From Rhodobacteraceae bacterium M382 (GTDB lineage: Bacteria; Pseudomonadota; Alphaproteobacteria; Rhodobacterales; Rhodobacteraceae), in assembly GCA_025141015.1 (NCBI GenBank), contig CP081098.1, positions 2,114,501 through 2,178,500 on the forward strand: DNA of 64,000 bases, read 5' to 3'. Of this stretch, positions 55,491 to 64,000 are shown piece after piece. Both the position numbers and the translations under genes were made by a program. Position 1 is the first letter of the stretch; each line of letters starts with the position of its first letter. The notes under the pieces were generated by a model that searched no databases, was not told the origin of the DNA, and saw only the letters and a list, made by a program, of their open reading frames with translations.

Positions 55491-56043
55491 TATCGGGCTC
55501 ACATACTCTCCAGTCCCGGTCTCTCAAATTAGCTCTCAGCAATTTTCAAGAGCGACCGCTTGAGGGGACGTTGTCGGTGGGAGCACATAACCATCGTCTC
55601 GAACATAGCTTCGTCAGACATCGGCCTTGGGCGTTGGATACCACTCACTTTTCCACGCCCATCGGGCGCTCAACCTGCGCAGCCACAGTTCTTCAGAAAT
55701 ATGCGTTCTGCATGATGGCCAGCCATCTTCGCAGGATGCGCCGACCACCTTTGGGACACTCCTGATCGCAACACGCCGGAAAGTCCGTTCATTTGGGCCG
55801 GGATTGACCGCCTCGACCATAGCGGTTGCGAGCCGGGCGACGCCCCGAAAACGCCCGCGATGCGGATCGCCCGCGCCCGTGGGCATATCCAGGGGAATTT
55901 CTGATTGGGTTGCTGAACCGGCAGTCGATTGTATTGTTGTAACTTACCGGCCTCATTCAAAAATGCTGCACGCGCCACCGGTTCGTTTGGTCGGACCGTC
56001 AGGGCGACTTCAGGGACTTGGGGTCGACAGGCCAAACGGAAAA

Positions 56044-56069
56044 ACCTCCGCTGAAAACTCAGCGAAGGT
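56044..56069 (-). terminator. Terminator of grxD
   Basis: ACCT-CGCTGA / TCAGCG-AGGT (10 bp with one mismatch, loop AAAC). On the minus strand the run TTTTT follows. It is about 75 bp past the grxD stop. Confidence 0.75.
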
Positions 56070-56144
56070 CATCTATTTATTCCACCAACCTTTGTCCAAA
56101 AGGGCCCCAGGGGGCAACCTTGGACTTTGTGGGAGAGGCGGATA

Positions 56145-56507
56145 TCAGCCGTTGGCTTCGCGGATGCGGTTTGCCGCTTCCTTGTCAAAGGTGACGCCGT
56201 TGGTTTCGAACATGTCGTCCAGTTCGCCCGACAGAGTCATTTCTGTGATGATGTCGCAACCGCCGACAAATTCGCCTTTGATGTACAGCTGGGGAATTGT
56301 GGGCCAGTCGGAATATTCCTTGATGCCCTGGCGGATTTCTTCGTCGGCCAGCACGTTAACGTCGGAAAAGTCAACGCCCATGTAATTCAATACACCGGCG
56401 ACGCGGCTGGAGAAACCGCATTGCGGCATGTCCTTGGTGCCTTTCATGTACAACACCACGTCATTGGCTTTGACGGTTTCGTCGATGCGGTTTTTTGCGT
56501 CGCTCAT
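56145..56507 (-). CDS. grxD: Monothiol glutaredoxin (CGFS type)
   Basis: A Grx4-type glutaredoxin of 120 residues that binds a glutathione-coordinated [2Fe-2S] cluster and acts in iron-sulfur transfer. The CGFS motif is near residue 30 ([10 protein letters not shown]), with [19 protein letters not shown] giving the cis-Pro and GSH-binding part. The bolA gene lies about 500 bp upstream on the same strand; Grx4 and BolA form cluster-bridged heterodimers, so the neighbourhood is functionally coherent. Confidence 0.95.
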   Translation of the reverse strand: MSDAKNRIDETVKANDVVLYMKGTKDMPQCGFSSRVAGVLNYMGVDFSDVNVLADEEIRQGIKEYSDWPTIPQLYIKGEFVGGCDIITEMTLSGELDDMFETNGVTFDKEAANRIREANG

Positions 56508-56718
56508 GTCGCGCGTTCCTTTGTCTCTGTGCCAGGGCGTTTGGGCCCGCCCCGTTTTATGTTCATCGTTTCAGCGAGTCCGGGTCGAACGCGCCATGAC
56601 TTTGGTCAACCCATCATCAGGCGGCGGGTGCCCGGGTGGTGTTGTACCGCTTAGGCATTCAAATAGGGGTCAATGTCGGCTCCGACAAGCTTCAAAACCG
56701 TCATAAGTGCTTTGGCTG

Positions 56719-56958
56719 TCAATCTGAGGAGCCGCGTTCAGTCTGTGACCCGGTGTTGTGCCGCGTCTTTTTGGCCTTGAGCAGGGCGGCGCGAGTCTGG
56801 TCCAGCGCCGGGTCGTCCCAGCGTCGTTTTGTGACCGCGTGGCGGGACAAGGACCGGTGGCGATTGCGGCGCAGGATGGATTCGGCAACAGCCGCCACAG
56901 CAATCAACAGACCCAGCACCCCTAGGGCCAAAAGCGCGATGCCCGCACCGGTCAGCAT
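56719..56958 (-). CDS. Small membrane protein between bolA and grxD
   Basis: A 79-residue protein with one N-terminal transmembrane helix (GIALLALGVLGLLIAVAAVA) and a strongly basic cytoplasmic tail. I do not recognise it. Its place between bolA and grxD is the main reason to believe it; no clear ribosome site is visible. Confidence 0.55.
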   Translation of the reverse strand: MLTGAGIALLALGVLGLLIAVAAVAESILRRNRHRSLSRHAVTKRRWDDPALDQTRAALLKAKKTRHNTGSQTERGSSD

Positions 56959-57010
56959 GGTCTGAAATGTTCACGGGGCACAATGGGCACCCCGTGATGG
57001 GTATTGCTCA

Positions 57011-57247
57011 TCAATCCGGAGCTTTGGTGGTGAGCCCCAGCGCATGGATTTCACCATTGGATCCGTCCATTTTGCCTTTGAGCGCGGCCATTACGGCGCG
57101 CTGCTGCTGGACGCGGTTCTTGCCGCGAAAGCTCTCGTCGATCACTTCGGCCGAGAAATGCACACCGTCATCCCCGACTACGGTGATCTTGGCGTCGGGA
57201 AAAGATTCGCGGATGAGCGTTTCGATGTCAGAGGCTTGCATGGCCAT
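57011..57247 (-). CDS. bolA: BolA-family protein
   Basis: A 78-residue BolA/IbaG-like protein. The fold elements are clear: DIETLIRESFPDAKITVVGDD, HFSAEVIDESFRGKNRVQQQ with the conserved FxGKxRVxxH-type segment (Gln in place of His), and the helical C-terminus. BolA proteins bind [2Fe-2S] clusters with monothiol glutaredoxins. An alternative ATG is two codons later. It sits between purL and grxD, a common alphaproteobacterial order. Confidence 0.88.
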   Translation of the reverse strand: MAMQASDIETLIRESFPDAKITVVGDDGVHFSAEVIDESFRGKNRVQQQRAVMAALKGKMDGSNGEIHALGLTTKAPD

Positions 57248-57312
57248 GGGAGAAGATCCGTCCTGTTTTCTTTTCAGATGTAAAGTGCGACAGGGCGGTG
57301 TTCAAGACAGGA

Positions 57313-57969
57313 TCAGGGTGTTTCGGTCAATGGGACCGACAGGTAGACGCCAAACTCCTGGCCGATGTCACAGCTGACGCGGGCGTGGACGCGCCCCTGA
57401 CGGTCAAGGAACCGCTGTGTGTCATGGACGGGAAAGATGCCTTCGTGCCAGATATTGGCGTGAATATAGAGCCCTCTGGAGCCATCGCACCAAAAGGCGA
57501 TGATCTTGTCCGGAGTGATGTCGTCTCCGGGCGGTGCGACAGGCACGACAAAGGGTTTGTTGTCCAAAGGATAGAACATCTGACCGCCGTCAGGATGGTA
57601 ATTCATATGCCACAACAGCGCTTGGTCGCGCGGGGCTGTTGCCGTAGCGGAGGATGCAGTTTGCGGATCTGTGGACCAACCCAGCACATAGTTGCCATTC
57701 ACCGCCTCGTTGGCGCCATAGAGAACGTCGCCCTGCCACGTGCCATGAAAAACACCTTCGACATAGCCGGCTTCGTCGCCGGTGCCGTCATCGACGGGGC
57801 GCCAGCCCTGTTGCGGCCATTGGGTTATTTCGATCTCGAATGTTTCCGGGTCATCGACCAGACATCCATAGCCCCTGACCGTTTCTTCGGTGGCGACGAC
57901 AAGAGGCACCCGGTGAAGCGGCAGGGAGGGTTTGTCGGATGGGTCGAACATATAGACGGGGGCGCTCAT
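57313..57969 (-). CDS. Ureidoglycolate-lyase-family (AllA-like) protein
   Basis: A 218-residue protein whose C-terminal half matches AllA (ureidoglycolate lyase, PF04115) in motif order: WHMNYHPDGGQMFYPLDNKP resembles the AllA HPLGTQAFIP region, and IHANIWHEGIFPV resembles NVWHHPLF. AllA splits ureidoglycolate into glyoxylate and urea in purine degradation. It is longer than E. coli AllA by about 50 residues. No other purine-catabolic gene is nearby, so substrate is uncertain; it could be a divergent paralogue. Confidence 0.68.
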   Translation of the reverse strand: MSAPVYMFDPSDKPSLPLHRVPLVVATEETVRGYGCLVDDPETFEIEITQWPQQGWRPVDDGTGDEAGYVEGVFHGTWQGDVLYGANEAVNGNYVLGWSTDPQTASSATATAPRDQALLWHMNYHPDGGQMFYPLDNKPFVVPVAPPGDDITPDKIIAFWCDGSRGLYIHANIWHEGIFPVHDTQRFLDRQGRVHARVSCDIGQEFGVYLSVPLTETP

Positions 57970-58090
57970 GAAGGGGGGATCCTGTGTTCTGTTGCGATTC
58001 CTGAGCCGAGCCTAATCCGGCACTGGTGTTCGCAATAGCTGTTTAAGTCCGGGACAAGGACCAAGAAAATCTGATGGCTCAGGCGAAGTG

Positions 58091-58127
58091 CCATAAAAAA
58101 ACGCGCCTCCGCAAGAAGGCGCGTTTT
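58091..58127 (-). terminator. Terminator of purL
   Basis: AAAACGCGCCT / AGGCGCGTTTT (11-bp stem, 8-nt loop). On the minus strand it runs into TTTTTTTATGG, 27 bp past the purL stop. Confidence 0.92.
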
Positions 58128-58153
58128 CAGGTCTCAGGAGTGGGTGCCCTGTA

Positions 58154-60319
58154 TCAGGCAACGGCCTCGGCAAAGCTGGAGCGGAAGATGTCTGCCAGCT
58201 CGCTCAGCGGGGCTTCGGCGCTCCCGAATTTCACGCTGTCACCGGTGAAACGGCCAACGGTTGTCAGGGTGATGCCCGCCTGACCTGCGGCCAGCATCAG
58301 CCCTTCGGCCTGGTCAAAGTTGCAGGCCACCAGATAGCGGGCCTGATCTTCGCCAAACAGGGTTTGGGTGTCGGCCACGTCCAGCTGAACGCCAACGCCT
58401 GCGGCTTCTGCCATTTCGAAGGCCGCCAGCGCCAGTCCACCGTCGGACAGATCGGTGCAGGCCTTGATCAGGTCACGGTTGGCACGGATGAATTCACCGT
58501 TACGTTTTTCCGCGTCCAGATCGACAGCAGGGGCGTCGCCATCGGTGCGGTTGAACACCTCATGCAGCAGGGCGGATTGGCCCAGGTGGCCGATGGTGTC
58601 CCCGATGACCAGCGCGATATGGCCATCGCGCGCTTCGCCCAGGATTGGTTCTTCGTCTGCGGCAATCAGGCCCACGGCCCCAATGGTCGGGGTCGGCAGG
58701 ATCGCCTGGCCGTCGGTTTCATTGTACAGTGACACGTTGCCCGAAACGATCGGCATATCCAGCGCCGACACAGCCGCGCCGATGCCCTGAATGGCACCAA
58801 CGAACTGGCCCATGATCTCTGGCTTTTCCGGATTGCCAAAGTTCATGTTGTCGGTTGTGGCCAGGGGTTTGGCACCCACGGCGGTCAGGTTGCGATAGGC
58901 TTCGGCCACGGCCTGTTTGCCGCCCTCGATCGGGTTGGCTTTGACATAGCGCGGTGTCACGTCGCTGGTGAAGGCCAGCTTCTTGTCTGTCCCGTGCACC
59001 CGGATCACGCCAGAGCCCAAACCGGGGCCACGGGCGGTGTCTGCCATGACCATCGAGTCATATTGTTCATAGACCCATTGTTTGCCCGCATAGTTGGGTG
59101 ACGAGATCAGCGCCTTGAGACCATCAATGGGGTCAATGGTGGGCACGTCCGCGTCGGTCAGCGGGTCGGCAGCCGGGGTAGGGTCCCAGGGGCGGTCGTA
59201 TTCGGGCGCGGTCGAGGCCAGTTTCGACAGCGTCAGGTCGGCCTTTACTTCGCCATTGTGCAGGATCAGGAAGCGGTCCTCGGCGATGGTTTCCCCGACG
59301 ATGGCAAAATCCAGATCCCATTTGACGAATACGGCGCGGGCTTCGGCTTCGAGTTCGGGGTTCAGCACCATCAACATGCGTTCTTGAGATTCCGACAGCA
59401 TCATCTCATAGGCTGTCATGTTCTCTTCGCGCTGGGGGACGTCTTCGAGGTTCAGTTTGACACCCAGTTTGCCCTTGTCGCCCATTTCAACGGCCGAGCA
59501 GGTCAAACCAGCCGCGCCCATGTCCTGGATCGAGATCACCGCGCCGGTCTGCATCAGCTCCAGCGTGGCCTCCATCAGGCGCTTTTCGGTAAAGGGATCG
59601 CCAACCTGAACGGTGGGGCGTTTTTCTTCGATGGTGTCATCAAATTCGGCCGAGGCCATGGTCGCGCCACCGACACCGTCGCGCCCGGTTTTGGCACCCA
59701 GATAAACAACTGGCATACCAACGCCCGAGGCGGCGGAATAAAAGATCTTGTCCGCGTCGGCCAGACCGGCAGCGAATGCGTTTACCAGGCAGTTGCCGTT
59801 ATAGGCCGGATCAAAGCGAACTTCGCCGCCCACGGTGGGAACACCAAAACAGTTGCCATATCCACCGACACCTTCGACGACACCGTTGACCAGCTGGCGG
59901 GTCTTGTGGTGGGACGGTTCGCCGAACGACAGCGAGTTCATCGCCGCAATCGGACGTGCGCCCATGGTAAAGACGTCGCGCAGAATGCCGCCAACACCAG
60001 TCGCCGCACCCTGATAGGGTTCGATGTAGGAGGGGTGGTTGTGGCTTTCCATCTTGAAGATGACGGCCTGTCCATCACCAATATCGACCACGCCGGCGTT
60101 TTCACCGGGACCGCAGATGACCTGGGGGCCGGTGGTGGGCAGGGTGCGCAACCACTTCTTGGAGGATTTGTAGGAGCAATGTTCGTTCCACATCGCCGAG
60201 AAAATTCCCAGCTCGGTGAAGGTCGGCTCGCGCCCGATGATCTCGAGGATCAGATCGTATTCCTCGGGCTTGAGCCCATGGTTGGCAATCAGTTCAGGCG
60301 TGATGGCTGGTTCCTGCAT
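58154..60319 (-). CDS. purL: Phosphoribosylformylglycinamidine synthase subunit PurL
   Basis: ATP-dependent step 4 of purine synthesis: it converts FGAR plus ammonia (from PurQ) to FGAM. The protein is 721 residues, the small PurL type that needs PurS and PurQ. Clear elements include [52 protein letters not shown] and [18 protein letters not shown]. purS/purQ are not within the window; they may be elsewhere. A strong terminator separates it from the AllA-like gene. Confidence 0.97.
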   Translation of the reverse strand: MQEPAITPELIANHGLKPEEYDLILEIIGREPTFTELGIFSAMWNEHCSYKSSKKWLRTLPTTGPQVICGPGENAGVVDIGDGQAVIFKMESHNHPSYIEPYQGAATGVGGILRDVFTMGARPIAAMNSLSFGEPSHHKTRQLVNGVVEGVGGYGNCFGVPTVGGEVRFDPAYNGNCLVNAFAAGLADADKIFYSAASGVGMPVVYLGAKTGRDGVGGATMASAEFDDTIEEKRPTVQVGDPFTEKRLMEATLELMQTGAVISIQDMGAAGLTCSAVEMGDKGKLGVKLNLEDVPQREENMTAYEMMLSESQERMLMVLNPELEAEARAVFVKWDLDFAIVGETIAEDRFLILHNGEVKADLTLSKLASTAPEYDRPWDPTPAADPLTDADVPTIDPIDGLKALISSPNYAGKQWVYEQYDSMVMADTARGPGLGSGVIRVHGTDKKLAFTSDVTPRYVKANPIEGGKQAVAEAYRNLTAVGAKPLATTDNMNFGNPEKPEIMGQFVGAIQGIGAAVSALDMPIVSGNVSLYNETDGQAILPTPTIGAVGLIAADEEPILGEARDGHIALVIGDTIGHLGQSALLHEVFNRTDGDAPAVDLDAEKRNGEFIRANRDLIKACTDLSDGGLALAAFEMAEAAGVGVQLDVADTQTLFGEDQARYLVACNFDQAEGLMLAAGQAGITLTTVGRFTGDSVKFGSAEAPLSELADIFRSSFAEAVA

Positions 60320-60838
60320 CTCATAGAGTCCCCGGTGACATGAATTGCGGGCCTTTTAGGGCAAGGGGGGCGTCGGGGGAAGTCTAAAGACGCACCTCGC
60401 GAAAGCGCCGCAGAATCTTTGGTTGCTCTTTGGGGGGCTTTGGGCGCTGTGATTGCCTCTGAACCTGGGCACCGCGCAAAAAAAAGGCCGAGCACTAAGC
60501 TCGGCCGAAGTCCAACAGGGAGGTTGAAGAAGCTACGCGGTAAGCGCTGCTGCCTTCGAGAGTTGATTTAGGGATGCGGGGGCCTTGGATCAAGGAAAAC
60601 AACGTCGCATTGACGGCATTGCCGGTATGCATTTTTTGCATGGCTGCTGATTTTTGGGGCGAAGTTTTGGGATCTTTGCTGAAATATGAAGCGAAATCAA
60701 AAGATTGGCGAAACTGCCAAAGCTGGTCGGCAAAACCCTGAACGGATGTTGCCGCCCAGGGCAGTTGATTTTTCAATTGGCGAATTTGCGAAGGTTTCAC
60801 GATTTTGCAGTCGGCTTTGCCGCATGTGCCCAAAACGA
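60320..60838. other. Stretch between purL and LysR gene
   Basis: About 520 bp without a convincing gene. It holds an intrinsic terminator at 60478-60506 and a minus-strand frame of 48 codons (60641-60495) without a ribosome site. See the separate terminator entry. Confidence 0.5.
60478..60506 (-). terminator. Strong terminator without a clear owner
   Basis: GGCCGAGC / GCTCGGCC (8-bp stem, 5-nt loop) is followed by eight T on the minus strand. The nearest upstream gene on that strand, a LysR gene, ends 333 bp earlier. The transcript in between may be a long 3' tail, a small RNA or a short gene (48 codons, 60641-60495, whose TAG lies in the loop). Confidence 0.8.
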
Positions 60839-61744
60839 TCAGAGTTTGCCCAACGCCTTGAGGTGTTTGCGGTGGGCAATGATTTCTTCCTGAACGAAAT
60901 CGCGAAACGCCTGTATGCGGCGCGAATGGCGGAGTTCTTCGGGATAGGCGAGGTAAACCGGCACTTCGGAAGAATCGCTTTCGGGCAGGACATGCACCAG
61001 ATCGGGGAAATCTTCGGTGACGTAATCCGGCAGCACGCCAATACCCAGATTGTGCAAGACACCCTGCAAAACCCCGAAATAGTTGTTCACCGTCAACAGG
61101 GATTGCGGATTGTGGGTCATCAACCCCTGAACCATGACTGCCGAGGCCCCGACCTGGGCGGCTGACGGGTTCTGGCAGATCAGCCGGTGTTCGCTGATAT
61201 CGGCTGCGGTTTCGGGGATGCCGTGTTTGTCGACGTATTTGCGCGAGGCATACAATTTCATCCGAACGGTCATCAGCCGTTTGCGGATCAGGTCTGCCTG
61301 GCTGGGTTCTTTCATGCGAATGGCGACATCTGCTTCGCGCATGGGCAGATCCAACACCCGCTCTTCGAGCATGAGATCAACCTTGAGATCGGGAAATTTC
61401 TCGTAGAGATGTGGCAAGCGCGGGGCCAGCCACAAGGTGCCGAACCCAAATGTCGTGGTTACACGCAATTCGCCGAACACCTCGTCCTCGCTGTCGCGGA
61501 TCCTGGCCGAAGCCGCATCGAGCCGCTTGGACATGGCCGAGGTCGCGTCAAACAGAAGCTCGCCCTGTTCGGTCAGGATCAGACCGCGCGCGTGGCGATG
61601 AAACAGGGTGGCGTTCAGGCTTTCTTCCAGCGCGCGTATCTGACGACTGACTGCCGATTGCGACAGATTCAGTTTATCACCCGCATGGGTCAGGCTGCCA
61701 GCATCGGCAACCGCGTGAAAGATTCTCAGCTTGTCCCAGTCCAT
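60839..61744 (-). CDS. LysR-family regulator divergent from indolepyruvate oxidoreductase
   Basis: A 301-residue LysR-type factor. The helix-turn-helix (GSLTHAGDKLNLSQSAVSRQI, residues 16-36) is textbook; the effector domain starts at GELRVTTTFGFGTLWL. It is transcribed away from the indolepyruvate ferredoxin oxidoreductase gene. The shared 170-bp control region has two palindromes that may be its sites, so the likely target is aromatic amino-acid breakdown. That role is inferred. Confidence 0.9.
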   Translation of the reverse strand: MDWDKLRIFHAVADAGSLTHAGDKLNLSQSAVSRQIRALEESLNATLFHRHARGLILTEQGELLFDATSAMSKRLDAASARIRDSEDEVFGELRVTTTFGFGTLWLAPRLPHLYEKFPDLKVDLMLEERVLDLPMREADVAIRMKEPSQADLIRKRLMTVRMKLYASRKYVDKHGIPETAADISEHRLICQNPSAAQVGASAVMVQGLMTHNPQSLLTVNNYFGVLQGVLHNLGIGVLPDYVTEDFPDLVHVLPESDSSEVPVYLAYPEELRHSRRIQAFRDFVQEEIIAHRKHLKALGKL

Positions 61745-61788
61745 ATCCGTTACTTCCGTTACGTTGCGGCCTAACTATATGAAATGCA

Positions 61789-61800
61789 TCGCATATGCGA
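61789..61800. promoter_or_regulatory. 12-bp palindrome before the LysR gene
   Basis: TCGCATATGCGA, a perfect palindrome, lies about 45 bp upstream of the LysR ATG. A tandem TCCGTTACT-TCCGTTACG is at 61746-61763. Candidate operator. Confidence 0.4.
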
Positions 61801-61847
61801 CATTCAATTGTGTTACCGTCAGGGAATACTCAAAAAAATGTCTATAC

Positions 61848-61866
61848 AGGTCAGCAATTATGACCT
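61848..61866. promoter_or_regulatory. LysR-type T-N11-A palindrome before the iorA-type gene
   Basis: AGGTCA-GCAATTA-TGACCT is a perfect 19-bp inverted repeat containing T-N11-A, the LysR box form. It lies about 50 bp before the oxidoreductase ATG, a good position for activation or repression. Confidence 0.5.
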
Positions 61867-61914
61867 AATAATCCTGCAACCGTAGCGACGCGCCACGCGT
61901 TTGGGAGGCCCCGG

Positions 61915-64000
61915 ATGTCCACACAGAAGATTTCGCTCAACGACAAATACCATTTGGATAAATCGCCGGTATTGCTGAATGGCACACAGGCATTGGTCCG
62001 GCTGATGCTGATGCAAAAGGCGCGTGATGTCGGGGCTGGATTGAAGACAGCCGGATTGGTGACCGGGTATCGCGGATCGCCTTTGGGCGCGGTCGATATG
62101 CAGATGATGCGGGCCGAAAAATTCCTGGCTGAGAGCGATGTGACCTTTCAATCCGGGTTGAATGAGGATCTGGCCGTAACTGCGCTGTGGGGCGCACAAC
62201 AGGCGGAATTGCGTGGCGAGGGCAAATTCGACGGTGTGTTCGGTCTTTGGTATGGCAAGGGGCCGGGGGTGGATCGGTCCGGCGATGCGATCCGACACGC
62301 AAATATGGCGGGCAGTTCCAGGCATGGCGGCGTGATCATGGCCATGGGAGATGATCACACGGGTGAAAGTTCGACCGTGTTGCACCAGTCGGAATGGGCG
62401 TTGATGGATGCCTATCTGCCGATTGTCAGCCCGGCAGGCGTGCAGGAGATTCTGGATTACGGCATCTATGGGTATGCGTTGTCGCGGTATTCCGGGATGT
62501 GGGTCGGGTTGAAAACCATGAAGGACACGGTCGAGGTGACATCCGTTGTGGATGCACGGCCCGATCGGATGCAACTGGTGATACCAACAGATTACGACAT
62601 GCCCGAGGACGGGTTGAACATCCGCCTGGTGGATGATCGCCATATCCAGGAAGAACGGCTGATTGATCAGAAACGGTTCGCAGCCGAGGCGTTTTCGCGC
62701 GCCAACAAGATGGACAAACGGATCTGGGGCAAGCCGGGGGCCAAGATCGGGTTTGTCGCGGCGGGCAAGAATTGGCTGGATCTGGTGCATGCCATGTCCT
62801 TGCTCAACATTGATGAAACGGCTGCTGAGCGGCTGGGGCTCACCACCTACAAGGTCGGGCAGGTCTGGCCGCTGGACATGCGCGGGTTCAACGATTGGGC
62901 CGATGATCTGGATCTGATCATCGTGGTCGAGGAAAAGCGCAAGCTGATCGAGGTGCAGATCAAGGAGGCGATCTTTGACGACCGTCGCGGGCGTCGTGTC
63001 TGGGGCTGGCACAAGGGCGGTGGAGCCGGATCCATGCATGGGGACGAGCTGTTCCCGACGCGTGGGGCGCTGGACCCGATCATGATCGCCGAAAAGCTGG
63101 GCCAGATTCTGTTGGATGAAGGCCGTGACAGCGACGCCTTGCGCGCTGGTATGGCGGCGCTGGAAGACGCACGCCGGGCCGACAACGCCGAAGAGATCGC
63201 CTCGCGTCTGCCGTATTTTTGTTCGGGTTGCCCCCATAACACCGGGACCAAAGTGCCGGACGGGTCGCGGGCCTATGCCGGGATCGGGTGTCATTTCATG
63301 GTGCAATGGATGGACCGCGACACGTTGGGGTTCACCCATATGGGGGCCGAGGGCGCGAATTGGATCGGCGAGGCCCCGTTTTCGACCCGGGCGCATGTCT
63401 TCCAGAACATGGGCGATGGCACCTATAACCATTCGGGTATCCAGGCGATCCGGGCTGCCGCCGCCCAGAACACGACGATGACCTTCAAGATCCTGTACAA
63501 TGATGCGGTGGCCATGACAGGGGGACAGGACAATGATGGCGATCTGTCCGCTGGTCGCATCGCCCACGAATTGACAGCGATGGGGATCAAAACCCTGGCC
63601 GTGGTTTATGACGAAAAGGAAGACGTGGACGCCAAACAGTTCCCTGCCGGTATTCGAATGCATGAACGCGCCGAATTGATGTCCGTGCAGGAAGAATTTG
63701 CCAAGATCGAGGGCACTTCGGCCATCGTCTATGTCCAGACCTGCGCGGCGGAAAAACGGCGCCGGCGCAAACGGGGGACCTTTCCGGATCCGGACCAGCG
63801 GGTGTTCATCAATACAGACATCTGCGAAGGCTGTGGCGATTGTGGGGTTCAGTCGAATTGTGTGTCCATCGTGCCGGTCGAAACCGAGCTGGGCCGAAAG
63901 CGGGCGATTGACCAGTCCAGCTGTAACAAGGATTTTTCCTGTCTGAACGGGTTTTGCCCATCCTTTGTCACCGTCGAAGGGGCCAAGATCCGCAAGGAAG
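61915..64000 (+). CDS. Indolepyruvate ferredoxin oxidoreductase, fused alpha/beta type (partial)
   Basis: Oxidatively decarboxylates indolepyruvate and similar aryl pyruvates to acyl-CoA using ferredoxin, during aromatic amino-acid breakdown. The gene runs off the window: about 695 codons are present of an expected ~1140. The N-terminal part has VTGYRGSPLGAVD and FGLWYGKGPGVDRSGDA. YFCSGCPHNTGTKVPDGS and GIGCHFM follow near residue 440. A ferredoxin-like Cys cluster lies at CEGCGDCGVQSNC and CNKDFSCLNGFCPSF near the end. GGGAGG precedes the ATG. It diverges from a LysR gene. Confidence 0.9.
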   Translation, partial: MSTQKISLNDKYHLDKSPVLLNGTQALVRLMLMQKARDVGAGLKTAGLVTGYRGSPLGAVDMQMMRAEKFLAESDVTFQSGLNEDLAVTALWGAQQAELRGEGKFDGVFGLWYGKGPGVDRSGDAIRHANMAGSSRHGGVIMAMGDDHTGESSTVLHQSEWALMDAYLPIVSPAGVQEILDYGIYGYALSRYSGMWVGLKTMKDTVEVTSVVDARPDRMQLVIPTDYDMPEDGLNIRLVDDRHIQEERLIDQKRFAAEAFSRANKMDKRIWGKPGAKIGFVAAGKNWLDLVHAMSLLNIDETAAERLGLTTYKVGQVWPLDMRGFNDWADDLDLIIVVEEKRKLIEVQIKEAIFDDRRGRRVWGWHKGGGAGSMHGDELFPTRGALDPIMIAEKLGQILLDEGRDSDALRAGMAALEDARRADNAEEIASRLPYFCSGCPHNTGTKVPDGSRAYAGIGCHFMVQWMDRDTLGFTHMGAEGANWIGEAPFSTRAHVFQNMGDGTYNHSGIQAIRAAAAQNTTMTFKILYNDAVAMTGGQDNDGDLSAGRIAHELTAMGIKTLAVVYDEKEDVDAKQFPAGIRMHERAELMSVQEEFAKIEGTSAIVYVQTCAAEKRRRRKRGTFPDPDQRVFINTDICEGCGDCGVQSNCVSIVPVETELGRKRAIDQSSCNKDFSCLNGFCPSFVTVEGAKIRKE

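Larger units (their letters stand above)
55289..56144. other. Gene-free stretch after zapA
   Basis: About 855 bp, the longest stretch without a gene. A 7-bp hairpin with loop TGT (55372-55388, GCGAGGC/GCCTCGC) may terminate zapA. The dispersed repeat copy is at 55426-55490 and the grxD terminator at 56044-56069. Open frames between these show no recognisable protein. I looked for 6S RNA, which can lie near zapA, and saw no signature. Confidence 0.5.

Noticed and set aside
55289-55600. 6S RNA after zapA
   Set aside because: No long rod with central bubble is visible and the segment is explained by a zapA hairpin and a dispersed repeat.
61858-63663. A 601-codon minus-strand frame over the oxidoreductase gene
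   Set aside because: The plus-strand frame from 61915 reads a recognisable indolepyruvate oxidoreductase with cysteine motifs; the minus frame has no family resemblance.

Overview
The window is chromosomal DNA of a high-GC alphaproteobacterium, most likely a marine Rhodobacteraceae of the Roseobacter group. Supporting signs are the gene content (QueA, UvrA, a bactofilin/M23 pair, GrxD-BolA-PurL, ZapA next to transketolase, a fused indolepyruvate oxidoreductase), the alphaproteobacterial type of SOS box (GTTC-N7-GTTC) before uvrA, and GC-rich dispersed intergenic repeats. I see about 60 protein genes. I see no rRNA, tRNA, insertion sequence, prophage or CRISPR array.

Layout. 0.2-6.6 kb: an outer-membrane MetA/SphA-type protein, a secreted sulfatase divergent from a LysR regulator, a decayed DUF4242 fragment, a class III nucleotide cyclase and a potassium channel. 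6.6-10.8 kb: FtsB-like protein, M24 peptidase, phosphoglycerate kinase and two cyclophilins. 11-25.4 kb: DUF3179 protein, bactofilin and M23 peptidase, DUF455 protein, peroxiredoxin, a large AsmA/YhdP-type protein, QueA, an MFS transporter, DUF924 protein, dihydrolipoyl dehydrogenase, a small methyltransferase and a rhodanese. 25.5-29.2 kb: UvrA and a VOC protein. 29.4-32.5 kb: a three-gene valine-degradation operon (acyl-CoA dehydrogenase, 3-hydroxyisobutyryl-CoA hydrolase, 3-hydroxyisobutyrate dehydrogenase). The next step of that pathway, mmsA with a divergent LysR gene, lies at 43.2-45.8 kb.

Between the two valine loci are mostly accessory genes: a cupin, a DUF3604 protein, a carboxylate-amine ligase, a DsrE-like protein, RsgA, TrmO, a TetR regulator, a glutathione-transferase-like protein, a DMT exporter and a fasciclin protein. 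45.8-54 kb: CBS protein, CoaD, GAPDH, DUF808 protein, a D-amino-acid-dehydrogenase-like oxidase facing RidA, and transketolase. 54.1-60.3 kb: coiled-coil protein plus ZapA, GrxD, BolA, an AllA-like protein and PurL. 60.8-64 kb: a LysR regulator divergent from the indolepyruvate ferredoxin oxidoreductase gene, which is cut by the window end.

The most interesting non-coding signals are: four copies of one operator, ATCATACT-N4-AGTATGAT, in the trmO/tetR and DMT-gst control regions; a SqrR/BigR-like site before the DsrE gene; an SOS box before uvrA; palindromes between LysR genes and their divergent targets; a branched RNA-like structure between coaD and gap; and a strong terminator at 60.5 kb with no gene that clearly owns it. 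I did not find a clearly novel multi-gene system; the TetR-operator cluster is the best candidate for an undescribed regulatory unit.
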